Shown: positions 33,518-42,525, numbered from the stretch's first letter. The stretch: 64,000 nucleotides of DNA from Pseudomonadota bacterium (GCA_036141575.1 JAYZXF010000017.1:233751-297750); one strand, 5' to 3'. Notes: generated by a model from the sequence alone, not told the origin. Program-made: numbers and translations.

Positions 33518-34366
33518 TTACGTGAGTTTTTGATGATAACGCTCAAAGTAGCTGAGCTCTTTGGTGGTGACCAATGGGAAGGTATAAGGGCTTTTGCCCA
33601 CACAAAGCGCTTGCCCTGCAAGAACAGAGCAAGGGCCGGCTTGCCCATCAAACATAAGCATGCCACCCTGTGCGCCAGCTGCATTCAAACTCATCCGAAT
33701 TTCAAAATGATCCGGCAAAACATGAGGCCGAACAGCACGAGACTGCGCACAAACTGGTGTCATGATCATAGCTTTGAGAGATGGGTGCATCACAGCACCA
33801 GCCGCAGAGCGGCTATACCCTGTAGAGCCTGTGGGGCTCGCAAAGATCATTCCGTCACCACGGTAGTCTTGTAAGACAAGCTCACCTTCCACATAAATAT
33901 CAAAATCCAGAGGGCGCTCATGCGGATGACGGTTCACAGCCACCTCATTCACAAAGGCAAACTGTGTTTCACCAACAGTCGCAAGAAAGTATGGACGGTG
34001 CTCAACATTATATTGACCTTCCAGGACTTGCTGGAGGGTAATGTAAGCATACTTCGGCGAGGTATCGGTCAAAAAACCAATGGTGCCAAAGTCAATCCCA
34101 ATCATAGGGATATCTAACCCCATAAGAGGTGTTGCAGCATGTAGAAATGTGCCATCACCACCCATAATCACAGCAAGGCTGTTGGAGGGTAGATCTTTTA
34201 CATCCATGCGCGGGAAAGGTACCACAGGCATCAGACTTTCATCTGGCCCACACAGTACAACTGATACGCCAAACTTTTTGGCCAGCTCATTGAGTTCATC
34301 AAAAACAGGATAAGAGAAATCCATCTTCGGATGAACAAATAGAGCAAGTGTTTTAAACACACTCAT
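33518..34366 (-). CDS. NAD kinase paralogue 1 (islet copy)
   Basis: 282 residues, NAD + ATP to NADP. Motifs: GGDGT at 69-73, FVNEVAVNR (family NDxxxxR, here NE), SPTGSTGYSRSAAG and a DGQ turn. The second copy at 39599-40450 shares the N-terminus FKTLALF and many motifs but is closer to the consensus (NDAVLNR, TPTGSTAY, SPISPHTL). Start at 34366 has GGAGGCACCT before it. A TGTATACA operator lies in its promoter. The variant active-site residues suggest regulation or a different substrate. Confidence 0.85.
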   Translation of the reverse strand: MSVFKTLALFVHPKMDFSYPVFDELNELAKKFGVSVVLCGPDESLMPVVPFPRMDVKDLPSNSLAVIMGGDGTFLHAATPLMGLDIPMIGIDFGTIGFLTDTSPKYAYITLQQVLEGQYNVEHRPYFLATVGETQFAFVNEVAVNRHPHERPLDFDIYVEGELVLQDYRGDGMIFASPTGSTGYSRSAAGAVMHPSLKAMIMTPVCAQSRAVRPHVLPDHFEIRMSLNAAGAQGGMLMFDGQAGPCSVLAGQALCVGKSPYTFPLVTTKELSYFERYHQKLT

Positions 34367-34413
34367 AGGTGCCTCCATAACAAAAGGGATAAGAAGTCAG
34401 AGATGACCTATTA

Positions 34414-34440
34414 TGTATACAGAGAGGTATTTTTTGTCAA
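34414..34440 (-). promoter_or_regulatory. NAD kinase 1 promoter with TGTATACA operator
   Basis: Minus strand perfect TTGACA (plus 34435-34440). TGTATACA at 34414-34421 covers the -10 position (TACATA at 17-bp spacing, or TATACA at 15). Leader about 45 nt. Confidence 0.6.
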
Positions 34441-35708
34441 GATTTCTTAACGATACGGTACTTACTCTTCAGTGGAATCGCAATAGCAACAAGCATAAAG
34501 CAAAGGTGCGCCACAGCAAACCCTGCCACAAGTGCTACATCTGGGTAGTACGGCTTTAGAGCAAAGAAAGCTGCAAAGTAAAACAGGACAATCAAGCACT
34601 GTAGAACAAAGAACAACTGCGTGCGTCCAATATAAATGTAGAAGAAACGCAGGAAGTCACCCACCAGAAAGATTGGTAGCGTTGCACACAGGATGTAGAA
34701 GTTCGTATCACGCAGCTCAATACCAAAGAGTTGCATATCAAACTGAGCAACCCCAATCACAAATACAGCAGCGACTAGACCCAGCGCATAAAACAGCGGA
34801 GGCACAGCCATAATACGCATATCAAAGTCTTTCGGCTTTTTCGGGTTCTTACGCTTTACACGTGTGAGCACATATTGGCTTACCGGCGTAGACATCATTT
34901 GGCTTGCCTGAACAAGCATCATTGAAATTGTAAGTTTTGCAATGGCTGTCCCAGGCATCAAAATTGGCGCCATAAGAATAGGGGCACGCATCAGGAAACT
35001 AGATAGCAAGAAGCTGAGCCCTGCAAAGAATACACTTCTAAACTGTTCGTAGAGGTCTCTCATATTGAAGTTAAACTCAATCGGCTTAATACGGTGAAAG
35101 ATATACGCTGAGATCGCCAGACGAATGAGCGTCGGTGCCGACATCGCCAGTGCAATATGGTTCAGCGTCTTCACTTCGTAGATCGTCATAACAAGTAGTA
35201 CTGAAAGCATCGTAATAAAGGCCTCAGCGACACGTAGAGACGTTTCAACAAGCTCATACTGTCTACCACGCAACATATGCATGAAAGGATCTGCAAGAGA
35301 CGGGTTAGAGGCAAACAGAGCCAGTGCCAGACCAAAGCCAAATAGCTCTGGACTTAAATTCCCTGCAATGTGGGTAAAGAGAATAAAGGAAATAAAACAT
35401 GTGATTCCAAAAATCACACGGTACCCAAGCACCGTTGCTACTTTTTTCCTATTCGTGAAGTACTCATCATCACTTGCATGAATGGTTAGCGTTGTGTGCA
35501 GACCAAAGTCACTCACTGAGTTAAAGAAGATCGCAACCGAATAGAAGTAGAAAAATGTATTAATCGCAGGAACGCCCGCAAGGTAGTGGCTAATCATCGC
35601 AACCGTTACAAAACGAAGAACCGTCATCAGTGCATTATTAGAAAGCACCAAAAAGACACGCTTCAAATGGTGTGCAGGAAGGAGGAGTTTGCCACTACGT
35701 CTGATCAT
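34437..35708 (-). CDS. oligosaccharide flippase family protein (MATE/Wzx-like)
   Basis: 423 residues, about 12 hydrophobic segments spread along the chain, typical of polysaccharide export flippases (MOP superfamily). Similarity in sequence motifs is weak; the assignment rests on topology and features such as the N-terminal NNALMTVLRFVTVAMISHYLAG. It starts 13 bases from the end of a gene on the same strand (OmpA-like lipoprotein upstream), with AAAGGTAACCCCGC before the ATG. Substrate unknown. Its 3' end abuts the NAD kinase 1 promoter. Confidence 0.7.
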   Translation of the reverse strand: MIRRSGKLLLPAHHLKRVFLVLSNNALMTVLRFVTVAMISHYLAGVPAINTFFYFYSVAIFFNSVSDFGLHTTLTIHASDDEYFTNRKKVATVLGYRVIFGITCFISFILFTHIAGNLSPELFGFGLALALFASNPSLADPFMHMLRGRQYELVETSLRVAEAFITMLSVLLVMTIYEVKTLNHIALAMSAPTLIRLAISAYIFHRIKPIEFNFNMRDLYEQFRSVFFAGLSFLLSSFLMRAPILMAPILMPGTAIAKLTISMMLVQASQMMSTPVSQYVLTRVKRKNPKKPKDFDMRIMAVPPLFYALGLVAAVFVIGVAQFDMQLFGIELRDTNFYILCATLPIFLVGDFLRFFYIYIGRTQLFFVLQCLIVLFYFAAFFALKPYYPDVALVAGFAVAHLCFMLVAIAIPLKSKYRIVKKS

Positions 35709-35720
35709 GCGGGGTTACCT

Positions 35721-36389
35721 TTAAAAGCCTTCTCTATGAGGGGCAATGAGAATTTCAACGCGGCGGTTTTGTGCGCGGCCTTCTTGTGTATCGTTGCTGG
35801 CAACAGGGAGACGCTCACCCATACCACGCACAACAAGACGGCTGCCTAGTACACCGTCGCCCATCATGATGTCGCTTACGGCTTGCGCACGGCGGAATGA
35901 TAGGGCTTCGTTGTAATCTTCAGAGCCAACGCTATCTGTATGACCAATCACATCAACGTATGTGCTTGGGTAACCGTTAAGTACATCAGAGATGTTACGA
36001 ATGACACCGTAAAAATCTGGCTTCACTTGCGCTTTGTTAAAGTCAAACGTAATGCTGTTTGGCATGTTCAGAAGAATGTTGTCGCCTTGGCGTTCAACTT
36101 CTACACCTGTGCCTTGTAGGCGCTGGTTAAGGAGCGCTTCTTGTTGCTCCATGTAGTTCCCGACAACACCACCAGCAAGAGCACCAATACCTGCACCGAT
36201 AAGGGCGTTCTTACGCTTGTTATCAGCGTTATCAGCACTAATAGAACCTGCAAGGCCACCTAGAGCTGCACCAAGTACCGCACCAATCACAGCGCTGTTG
36301 TTTTCATTTGGTTGACCATTCGGGTGTGTACCAGTTGTTGTACATCCCACAAGAAGGGCGCTAAGCGCCAGAGAAATATAAGGTTTCAT
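35721..36389 (-). CDS. OmpA-family lipoprotein with glycine-zipper segment
   Basis: Lipoprotein: signal sequence with lipobox LLVGC, so acylated and exported. Then a glycine-zipper region (AVLGAALGGLAGS and GAGIGALAGGVVGNY, about 35-80), and a C-terminal OmpA peptidoglycan-binding domain (ITFDFNKAQVKPDF, DVIGHTDSVGSEDYNEALSFRRAQAV, GMGERLPVASNDT, QNRRVEI). Architecture as in YiaD-type proteins that tie the outer membrane to the wall. An ATG two codons upstream (36395) is an alternative start. Precedes the flippase gene in the same direction. Confidence 0.9.
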   Translation of the reverse strand: MKPYISLALSALLVGCTTTGTHPNGQPNENNSAVIGAVLGAALGGLAGSISADNADNKRKNALIGAGIGALAGGVVGNYMEQQEALLNQRLQGTGVEVERQGDNILLNMPNSITFDFNKAQVKPDFYGVIRNISDVLNGYPSTYVDVIGHTDSVGSEDYNEALSFRRAQAVSDIMMGDGVLGSRLVVRGMGERLPVASNDTQEGRAQNRRVEILIAPHREGF

Positions 36390-36499
36390 ATGCATGCTCT
36401 AAATTGTTTAAACTAAGGCTAGTCTTGTGATGATGGAGGGATTTGTCAACCCCTTTAAAAGGGTGTAGAATTCAATTTCTTAAATAAGGAAAATAAATC

Positions 36500-37399
36500 A
36501 TGAAAGACCCTTTCATATTGCACACCCCGCAGGGGGAACTCGTGCCTGCGTTTTTTGATAGCCCACACAGTGGCAAAAATTATCCCGACACATTTAAACA
36601 CCGCGTTTCAAGAAGTATCCTACGCACTCTAGAAGATATGTACGTAGACGAACTCTTTAACGCTGCACCATCACTTGGTGCCCCAATGCTGGAATCTCTC
36701 TTTCCGCGTAACTTTATTGATACAAACCGTAGGCTGAGTGACCTTGACCCAAGCATGGTTGAAAATGGCTGGTGCTACGTCCCAACAGAAGAGAGCCGTT
36801 ACGCGCGTACAGGTAAAGGCCTTATTTGGAAAGAAGCCTACACACACGGCGCCATTTATCATGATCTTCTCACCAAGGAAGACGTCACAGATCGTATTGA
36901 CAACTACTACAAGCCATACCACAGCGCCCTAAGAAGCCAAATTGATGAGCTTCATGGCCAGTTTGGTGTGGTTTACCATGTGAACTGTCATTCTATGCCT
37001 GGCATTAGCTCTGGCGGCGAATTAGACGAGAAGGGTACAAAACGCCCTGATATCGTAGTGAGCGACCGCTTCGGTACAACCTGTGATCCAAACTTTACCA
37101 AGCTGATTGCCCACGCTTTTGAAGAGCATGGCCTAACAGTGAAAGTGAATGACCCATACCAAGGTGGTGAAATTGTAGCAGGCTACGGACAACCTGATCG
37201 CGGCGTACATAGTGTACAGATTGAGCTGAACCGCGACCTGTATATGGATCCCAATACGTTAGAGAAAACAGATGGCTTTGATACGCTTCATGTCATTGTG
37301 AGCGATGTCAGCCGTCAAATCTGTGAGTATGCTAAGGCAAATATCCCAGTAAAAACACTGCCAAAGGGCTTGAAGGAACGAAGGAAGGTTGCTATATAG
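36500..37399 (+). CDS. N-formylglutamate amidohydrolase family protein
   Basis: 299 residues. Zinc-site-type motifs are present: FFDSPHSGKNYP near 18-29, NFIDTNR near 74-80, and VNCHSMPG near 161-168. The enzyme class deformylates N-formyl-glutamate (last step of histidine degradation) or related N-acyl amino acids; no hut genes lie nearby. AAGGAAAATAAATC precedes the ATG. A promoter for the next gene overlaps its 3' end. Confidence 0.85.
   Translation: MKDPFILHTPQGELVPAFFDSPHSGKNYPDTFKHRVSRSILRTLEDMYVDELFNAAPSLGAPMLESLFPRNFIDTNRRLSDLDPSMVENGWCYVPTEESRYARTGKGLIWKEAYTHGAIYHDLLTKEDVTDRIDNYYKPYHSALRSQIDELHGQFGVVYHVNCHSMPGISSGGELDEKGTKRPDIVVSDRFGTTCDPNFTKLIAHAFEEHGLTVKVNDPYQGGEIVAGYGQPDRGVHSVQIELNRDLYMDPNTLEKTDGFDTLHVIVSDVSRQICEYAKANIPVKTLPKGLKERRKVAI
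37370..37398 (+). promoter_or_regulatory. promoter of the Nudix-like gene
   Basis: TTGAAG (37370-37375), 17-bp spacer, TATATA (37393-37398), inside the last codons of the preceding gene. Confidence 0.5.
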
Positions 37400-37440
37400 C
37401 TATTATTCCTAACTTTCTTCTCGTTTAACTGGAGGTCTTT

Positions 37441-38112
37441 ATGACTGAAGAACAACTGAAGGCACGTATTGCTGAACTTGAAGCCAAGGTCGATGCGTTG
37501 GAAAATCCCGAGTGGCCCAAAGCAGCTCCGGGCTGTGGTGCGCTGTTTTATTACATCACTGATGATGATGAAGCTTTTGTACTGCTGTCTCGCCGTGGTA
37601 CTGAACATGGTGAAGGCTATGGTATCACAGGTGGCGGTTTCTACAGTGTAAAGAAAGCCACGCCTTACAGTCTTGGTAGTCCTGTGTTGACTCATGAGCT
37701 GGAATGTTTCCGTGAGCTTTGTGAAGAGTTTCGAGACCCAGGCCAAAACGAGGATGAGAGCGATACTCTTGAGCAAGTTATGGCCAAGGCAACAGCTTTT
37801 ACATCACTTGTTCCGAAAAAGCGGTTTACTGAACATGCTGAGCGCCTGTGCGGATTCGTTGTTCAAACGCCCAATGACCCGCACAACCAATACCATGATT
37901 GTAACTTCTTTGCCTTTCAGGTAACAGAGAAGGTGGCTATGCAGCTTATGGCTATCCCTGCAAATGCAGAACGGCCTGAAACGGTTGCTGTTCCCATTGA
38001 AGAAGAAGCTCTCGTTGACGTTACCTGCGCCTTGTTTCATAAACATGAAGCTGTTCCGATTGTTCAGCTTCTTCAATATGTTGAAGAAAAAATGGCTGAT
38101 GATCACGTCTGA
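37441..38112 (+). CDS. Nudix hydrolase-like protein
   Basis: 223 residues. N-terminal coiled segment (EEQLKARIAELEAKVDAL, 3-20), then a Nudix-like core: AFVLLSRRG, GYGITGGGFYS (Nudix G-rich start) and, after a 20-residue insertion, HELECFRELCEEF, corresponding to the REUXEE helix. The split Nudix box makes it divergent; substrate (nucleoside diphosphate derivative such as ADP-ribose or NADH) unknown. Strong GGAGGTC ribosome site, own terminator; fits the accessory islet class. Confidence 0.7.
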   Translation: MTEEQLKARIAELEAKVDALENPEWPKAAPGCGALFYYITDDDEAFVLLSRRGTEHGEGYGITGGGFYSVKKATPYSLGSPVLTHELECFRELCEEFRDPGQNEDESDTLEQVMAKATAFTSLVPKKRFTEHAERLCGFVVQTPNDPHNQYHDCNFFAFQVTEKVAMQLMAIPANAERPETVAVPIEEEALVDVTCALFHKHEAVPIVQLLQYVEEKMADDHV

Positions 38113-38124
38113 GTTAATCGATGA

Positions 38125-38153
38125 AAAGCCCCGCTACACATGCGGGGCTTTTT
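38125..38153 (+). terminator. terminator after the Nudix-like gene
   Basis: AAAGCCCCGC-TACACAT-GCGGGGCTTTTT. Its loop and 3' arm overlap the promoter of the next gene. Confidence 0.9.
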
Positions 38154-38170
38154 GTTTTATAATAGATCTT
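38135..38170 (+). promoter_or_regulatory. leaderless promoter overlapping a terminator
   Basis: TACACA (38135-38140), 17-bp spacer, perfect TATAAT (38158-38163), then seven bases and the ATG at 38171. No Shine-Dalgarno is possible. The -35 is in the loop of the preceding terminator. Confidence 0.6.
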
Positions 38171-38776
38171 ATGAAAGAGAATCCGTCCATTTTAGAAGAG
38201 CTCAGAGATCTAATTCAAGAGGTTGATAACTGCCTTGCTGATGAAGACTTTGAAACCGCTTGGGCCTTTGTGGAGCAGTTTATTCTTCTAGAACATGATG
38301 GAAGCTTTAGCGCACAGAGCGAAGTGCTAGACACTAAAATTTGGGATGTGAACGCTCCAACAGTTATGCTTGATTCTAAAAAGGTCATTCACCGTTCTCG
38401 AATGAAAGCTTATACCGATCCTGATTTTGGTAAAGGCGCAGTCATGCCGCTACTTCCGAATACAGGCCTGCGCTTAAAGGATCAACCTTACGCTGTTCTT
38501 TGTTACCTTGATATTGGCGGCTGCCTCACACTCAGAAGAGAGAAGGGCGCGCTCTTTGCGGCAAGCCACAGTTCTCCAGATACGCTTAAAGGCGGTGCTG
38601 ACTTTACTATTTCAGTTGGTGTGGCTCTTTCAGAAAACCATCATGGTCGGCTTCTTGGCCTTCCAGCAGAACCCTTCATGATTATGGCAACCTCTAAATG
38701 GATCGCTGCCATTCCAGCAGAAAAAGACGGCTTTGTTCTCAAGACATTTGAGGGCGGACAACTGATTGAATATTAA
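38171..38776 (+). CDS. hypothetical protein
   Basis: 201 residues, no family recognised. The N-terminal about 45 residues are acidic and helical (ILEELRDLIQEVDNCLADEDF), the rest looks alpha/beta with LDIGGCLTLRREKGALFAA and FTISVGVALSENHHGRLLGLPAEPFMIM. No signal peptide or membrane segment. Codon use is like the core genes. Start fixed by the -10 box seven bases upstream; the upstream in-frame extension would cross a terminator. Confidence 0.6.
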   Translation: MKENPSILEELRDLIQEVDNCLADEDFETAWAFVEQFILLEHDGSFSAQSEVLDTKIWDVNAPTVMLDSKKVIHRSRMKAYTDPDFGKGAVMPLLPNTGLRLKDQPYAVLCYLDIGGCLTLRREKGALFAASHSSPDTLKGGADFTISVGVALSENHHGRLLGLPAEPFMIMATSKWIAAIPAEKDGFVLKTFEGGQLIEY

Positions 38777-38794
38777 ATTCTTTTTAAAAATTAA

Positions 38795-38802
38795 TGTATA
38801 CA
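38795..38802. promoter_or_regulatory. TGTATACA operator before a small-gene pair
   Basis: Palindrome TGTATACA about 105 bases upstream of the first of two tandem small genes. TATACA may be the -10 (TTAAAT 18 bp upstream), or TGCTATTTT further down; the site would cover either promoter. Confidence 0.45.
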
Positions 38803-38907
38803 TTGGCCCTGCTATTTTCCTCAGCTAAAAACGACGTCTACGTGTAAATACGAGTAATCTTTGTTATCTAACTTTTTCTGAAACCTTGCTTTGAAAAGGA
38901 GATCCCT

Positions 38908-39210
38908 ATGGGACCCAGTTTTGGCGCCGTTCGTAACGGTGATAAAGTCATCTTCAATGCCAGCTATATGGCTTCTGCAACCAACTACAGTTTTGAAATC
39001 GGTCCTTGCATGTTGGAAATTCCAACCAAGCCCGGTGAAGTGCTGCTGGACGTTGCCATCAAAGGCGCAGGTCAAGTTGGCGGCTGTGCGATGACGCAGA
39101 TCAATGGTCAATTTGAAATTGATGACCCGAACGGTGAAATCAAAACCGTAAAATTCCAGTTCAATGGGAATTGGATGTCTGTTGACGTTGTCACCCGCTG
39201 TGGCAACTAA
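38908..39210 (+). CDS. small beta-rich protein of unknown function, copy 1
   Basis: 100 residues, no known family. Probably all-beta: GDKVIFNASYMASATNYSFEIGP, then GQFEIDDPNGEIKTVKFQF. No signal peptide, two cysteines in the second half. Paralogous to the next gene (shared pattern GDxIxF...Y...I.P...G.GG...G...I.DP.G.I). AAAAGGAGATCCCT before the ATG is a very strong ribosome site. A TGTATACA box precedes it. Confidence 0.65.
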   Translation: MGPSFGAVRNGDKVIFNASYMASATNYSFEIGPCMLEIPTKPGEVLLDVAIKGAGQVGGCAMTQINGQFEIDDPNGEIKTVKFQFNGNWMSVDVVTRCGN

Positions 39211-39235
39211 GCCCTCTTTGTGAAGGAGGGATCTT

Positions 39236-39562
39236 ATGACAACCCCAATGATGGACCGCTTTATTGCGGTTCGCCATGGTGACACGATTACCTTCAAAGG
39301 TATGATGTGGGCACCCACACCTGGTTACGCACTGGCGATTGAGCCTGCCAACCACGACAACCTACTGCCGCAAACCACATACCCGCTGCAAGTTTCCCTT
39401 GAGGGGAACAGTGGTGGACTGATGGAGGCGCAGGTCATGACACCGACAGAAGGTGAGTATCAAATCCACGACCCTTCGGGACTCATTACCAAAATCCGTG
39501 TGTATAGCCGCGACAACCGCAGCTATGACGAGATTGCTGTCACTGTCAGCGAAACCAACTAA
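39236..39562 (+). CDS. small beta-rich protein of unknown function, copy 2
   Basis: 108 residues, paralogue of the preceding gene: GDTITFKGMMWAPTPGYALAIEP and GEYQIHDPSGLITKIRVYS align with it across the whole length at low identity. Strong AAGGAGGGATCTT ribosome site, 25 bases after the previous stop, and a shared terminator: a two-gene operon arisen by tandem duplication and diverged. Function unknown; soluble. Confidence 0.65.
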   Translation: MTTPMMDRFIAVRHGDTITFKGMMWAPTPGYALAIEPANHDNLLPQTTYPLQVSLEGNSGGLMEAQVMTPTEGEYQIHDPSGLITKIRVYSRDNRSYDEIAVTVSETN

Positions 39563-39571
39563 CTCGAATAA

Positions 39572-39600
39572 GAAGCCCCGCAACATGCGGGGTTTTTCTT
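39572..39600. terminator. terminator between small-gene pair and NAD kinase 2
   Basis: AAGCCCCGC-AACAT-GCGGGGTTTTTCTT; the convergent NAD kinase stop lies within its 3' flank. Confidence 0.85.
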
Positions 39601-40450
39601 ATTGGCTGGTATCCCAGTGAAGTTTTGTTCTGAGGAGATCAAAATAACTCATACGGTTACTGTGAATAATCTTCATAGTGTGCGGGCTCTTCTCAATGCA
39701 CACGCTTTCCGCTTCTTTCAGTTCCATAGAGGTTTGTCCATCTAGGCTCAGTAGGGCTTCTGGTGTTTTAAGAGTCAGCTTAACAGGCACATTTGCAGGC
39801 AGCACGACAGGCCTAAAAGTCAGTGTATGTGGGCTAATTGGCGTAAGAAGTAGGGCATCCACACTCGGATGCACAATCGGGCCACCAGTAGAAAGGTTAT
39901 ACGCTGTAGAGCCTGTTGGCGTTGCAATAATAATCCCATCTGCACGGCGCTCTGTTACGTGCTCACTATCAACCTTCACATCAATCGAGACCATTTTATG
40001 TTCAGATTTACGGTTCAGAACCGCATCATTTACAAATGGCAGAACCGTATCACCAATACGCGCTGTAAAGTAAGGGCGGTTATCAATCTTAAATTCGCCA
40101 GCAAGTACGTTACAGATTTTTTTATAGGTATGCTCAGCGGGTACATCTGTTAAAAAGCCAAGGTGACCAAGGTTAATACCAAGAATTGGAATGTTCTTAC
40201 CATAGAGTAGGCGGCTTGCATTTAGGAAGGTGCCATCACCACCAAGTACAATCGCCAAGGTTTCATGATCTTTAAGATGAGCCGTCTCTTTACGTGGGAA
40301 AGGTGGGTCCATCATCACTTCCACCTCAGGTGCGCACACCACAACCTCTAGCTCTTTTTCAGTAGCACATGTTTTGATCTCTTCAAACACCGCATGCATC
40401 AGGCTTGTGCCTGGCTTAATAAAGAGGGCTAGCGTTTTAAATTGGCTCAT
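39599..40450 (-). CDS. nadK: NAD kinase paralogue 2 (consensus-like copy)
   Basis: 283 residues. All NAD kinase landmarks are present: GGDGT (70-74), FVNDAVLNR, IIATPTGSTAYNLSTGGPIVHP, LLTPISPHTL and LLSLDGQ. Probably the housekeeping NADP-forming enzyme, in contrast to the variant copy at 33518-34366. AAGGATAAC precedes two successive ATGs (40453 and 40450); either may be used. No operator box upstream; codon use is core-like. Confidence 0.92.
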   Translation of the reverse strand: MSQFKTLALFIKPGTSLMHAVFEEIKTCATEKELEVVVCAPEVEVMMDPPFPRKETAHLKDHETLAIVLGGDGTFLNASRLLYGKNIPILGINLGHLGFLTDVPAEHTYKKICNVLAGEFKIDNRPYFTARIGDTVLPFVNDAVLNRKSEHKMVSIDVKVDSEHVTERRADGIIIATPTGSTAYNLSTGGPIVHPSVDALLLTPISPHTLTFRPVVLPANVPVKLTLKTPEALLSLDGQTSMELKEAESVCIEKSPHTMKIIHSNRMSYFDLLRTKLHWDTSQ

Positions 40451-40580
40451 CATGTTATCCTTCTTATGGAGCTGCATCTAAATTCTTTATATATGAGACT
40501 TTGTGTGATAGACAATGTTTCTCACTTTCGATATTGTGACACAGAAATTTTTAAAACACACGTTTAAGGAATAAGAAAAA

Positions 40581-40928
40581 ATGTTGACAGCATATGCACA
40601 AACAGCAGCAGGCGCAGCACCAGCAGGTGGCAGCGGCCTACTTATCGCTTACCTACCGTTTCTAGCGGTTATTGGTATCTTTTACTTCCTCATTATCCGT
40701 CCACAAAATGCACGTGCCAAAGAGCACGCAGAGATGGTTTCTAGCCTCAACAAGGGCGATAAAGTCATCACATCTGGTGGTATCCACGGTGAAGTTGTGA
40801 AAACAAACGAAGACATGATCTCTCTTTCTATTGCAGAAAACACAGTGATCACTGTGAATGCAACAAGCATCTCAGTGCGTACTGAGATGGGGAAAGCATC
40901 ACAAAAAGCTGCTAAAAAGGCTGCATAA
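40581..40928 (+). CDS. yajC: preprotein translocase subunit YajC
   Basis: 115 residues: one membrane helix (about 22-42) followed by IIRPQNARAKEHAEMVSSLNKGDKVITSGGIHGEV, the YajC signature. Accessory subunit of the SecDF complex. AAGGAATAAG upstream. First gene of yajC-secD-secF. Confidence 0.95.
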   Translation: MLTAYAQTAAGAAPAGGSGLLIAYLPFLAVIGIFYFLIIRPQNARAKEHAEMVSSLNKGDKVITSGGIHGEVVKTNEDMISLSIAENTVITVNATSISVRTEMGKASQKAAKKAA

Positions 40929-40952
40929 TTTTAAAGCAAAGGATTAAGAATC

Positions 40953-42521
40953 GTGCTGAATATATCTGTTTACAAAAAACTTTTTGTTTTATTGGTAGTC
41001 ATCTGCGGGCTTACGTTCGCTCTACCAAACTTTGTAGAACATAGCGCTCTACCAAACAAAAAGATTAACCTTGGACTAGACCTTCAGGGCGGTTCTCACC
41101 TTGTACTTAAGGTAGACCTTGCTGACCTTATCGCAAGAAACGTTGAAAACCTTGCCGATGACGTACGCCGTGAGCTACGTGATAGAGAAAAAGGACGCCT
41201 GACTGTTCGTAACTTCAAAGAAGTACGTGGTGGCCTGCGCTTTAACGCAACAAGCGATGAAGTGGCTTACGAAGCGATGGAACGCCTCAAGCGCTCAGTA
41301 CGTGACGTAGAGATTAACCGTAACGGTCTCTCTATCACAGTAAACTACACAAGTGATGCAATGGCTCAAATGGAGCTTTACGCTATTAACCAAACGCTTG
41401 AGATCCTCCGTAACCGTGTGGATGAGTTTGGTGTTGCAGAACCAGTGATTCAGCGTGAAGGCACTGACCGTATTATTATTGAGCTTCCAGGTGTAGATGA
41501 CCCGGCGCGTGCGAAAAGCGTGATTGGTCGTACAGCACAGCTATCTTTCCACCTTGTAGCAGATGGTTACGACGCCAACCAGTATGTAGAGCGCCGTCCA
41601 CCAGCAGGCACAAAGCTTCTTTACATGCAAGAAGGGCAGGGTGAAGACATTTACCACCGTCCAATTCTTGTAGAGCGTCGTGCTGTGATTACAGGTGAGC
41701 GTCTCTCTAATGCAAGTGCTGGCTTTAACCCACAAGATAACGCGCCATCAGTCTTCATTGATTTTGACCGCTCTGGTGCTCTTAAGTTTGGCCAAGTGAC
41801 ATCTAACAACGTTGGCCGTCGCCTTGCCATTGTACTTGACGATATTGTTTACAGTGCGCCCAACCTAAACGAGCCTATTCTTGGTGGTAGCGCCGTAGTA
41901 AACGGTAACTTTACAATTCAAGAAACAGAAGACCTTGCAACCGTTCTACGTGCGGGTGCGCTTCCAGCACCTGTTAACATTGTTGAAGAGCGTACAATTG
42001 GCCCGTCACTTGGTGCGGACTCTATTGCTGCAGGTAAAATGGCCATTATGGTTGGCTTCCTGTTTGTTCTTTGCGTGATGTTCGTGTTCTACCGTGGCTT
42101 TGGTATGGCAGCAAACGTAGCGCTTCTATGTAACGTTGTGCTTATCCTCGGTATCATGACAATGCTTGGCGCAACGCTTACACTTCCAGGTATTGCAGGT
42201 ATCGTTCTAACAATGGGTATGGCGGTTGATGCCAATGTTCTTATCTTTGAGCGTATCCGTGAAGAATCTAAGAAGGTCAAAAGCGCAAGCGCAGCCATTG
42301 ATAACGGCTTTAAAGGTGCGTTCTCTACTATTATGGATGCCAACGTAACAACACTTATTGCAGCGGTTGTTCTGTTTGCTATTGGTAGTGGCCCAATTAA
42401 AGGATTTGCCCTTACGCTTTCTGTAGGTATCGCAACATCTATGTTTAGCGCAATTATGATTACTCGTATTTTAGTTGTGACATGGCTCAACAGAGCTAAG
42501 CCACAAACGTTGAAAGGATAA
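40953..42521 (+). CDS. secD: protein translocase subunit SecD
   Basis: 522 residues. N-terminal membrane helix (about 8-26), GLDLQGGSHLVLKVD motif (43-57) opening the large periplasmic domain, then five membrane helices at the C-terminus with GMAVDANVLIFERIREE, the conserved SecD motif. Uses the proton gradient to pull exported proteins across the inner membrane. GTG start, AAAGGATTAAG upstream. Four bases separate it from secF. Confidence 0.96.
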   Translation: MLNISVYKKLFVLLVVICGLTFALPNFVEHSALPNKKINLGLDLQGGSHLVLKVDLADLIARNVENLADDVRRELRDREKGRLTVRNFKEVRGGLRFNATSDEVAYEAMERLKRSVRDVEINRNGLSITVNYTSDAMAQMELYAINQTLEILRNRVDEFGVAEPVIQREGTDRIIIELPGVDDPARAKSVIGRTAQLSFHLVADGYDANQYVERRPPAGTKLLYMQEGQGEDIYHRPILVERRAVITGERLSNASAGFNPQDNAPSVFIDFDRSGALKFGQVTSNNVGRRLAIVLDDIVYSAPNLNEPILGGSAVVNGNFTIQETEDLATVLRAGALPAPVNIVEERTIGPSLGADSIAAGKMAIMVGFLFVLCVMFVFYRGFGMAANVALLCNVVLILGIMTMLGATLTLPGIAGIVLTMGMAVDANVLIFERIREESKKVKSASAAIDNGFKGAFSTIMDANVTTLIAAVVLFAIGSGPIKGFALTLSVGIATSMFSAIMITRILVVTWLNRAKPQTLKG

Positions 42522-42525
42522 AGCC

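Noticed and set aside
33518..40450. The NAD kinase pair as flanks of a composite transposon
   Set aside because: The two genes are diverged paralogues, not near-identical repeats, and no transposase lies between them.
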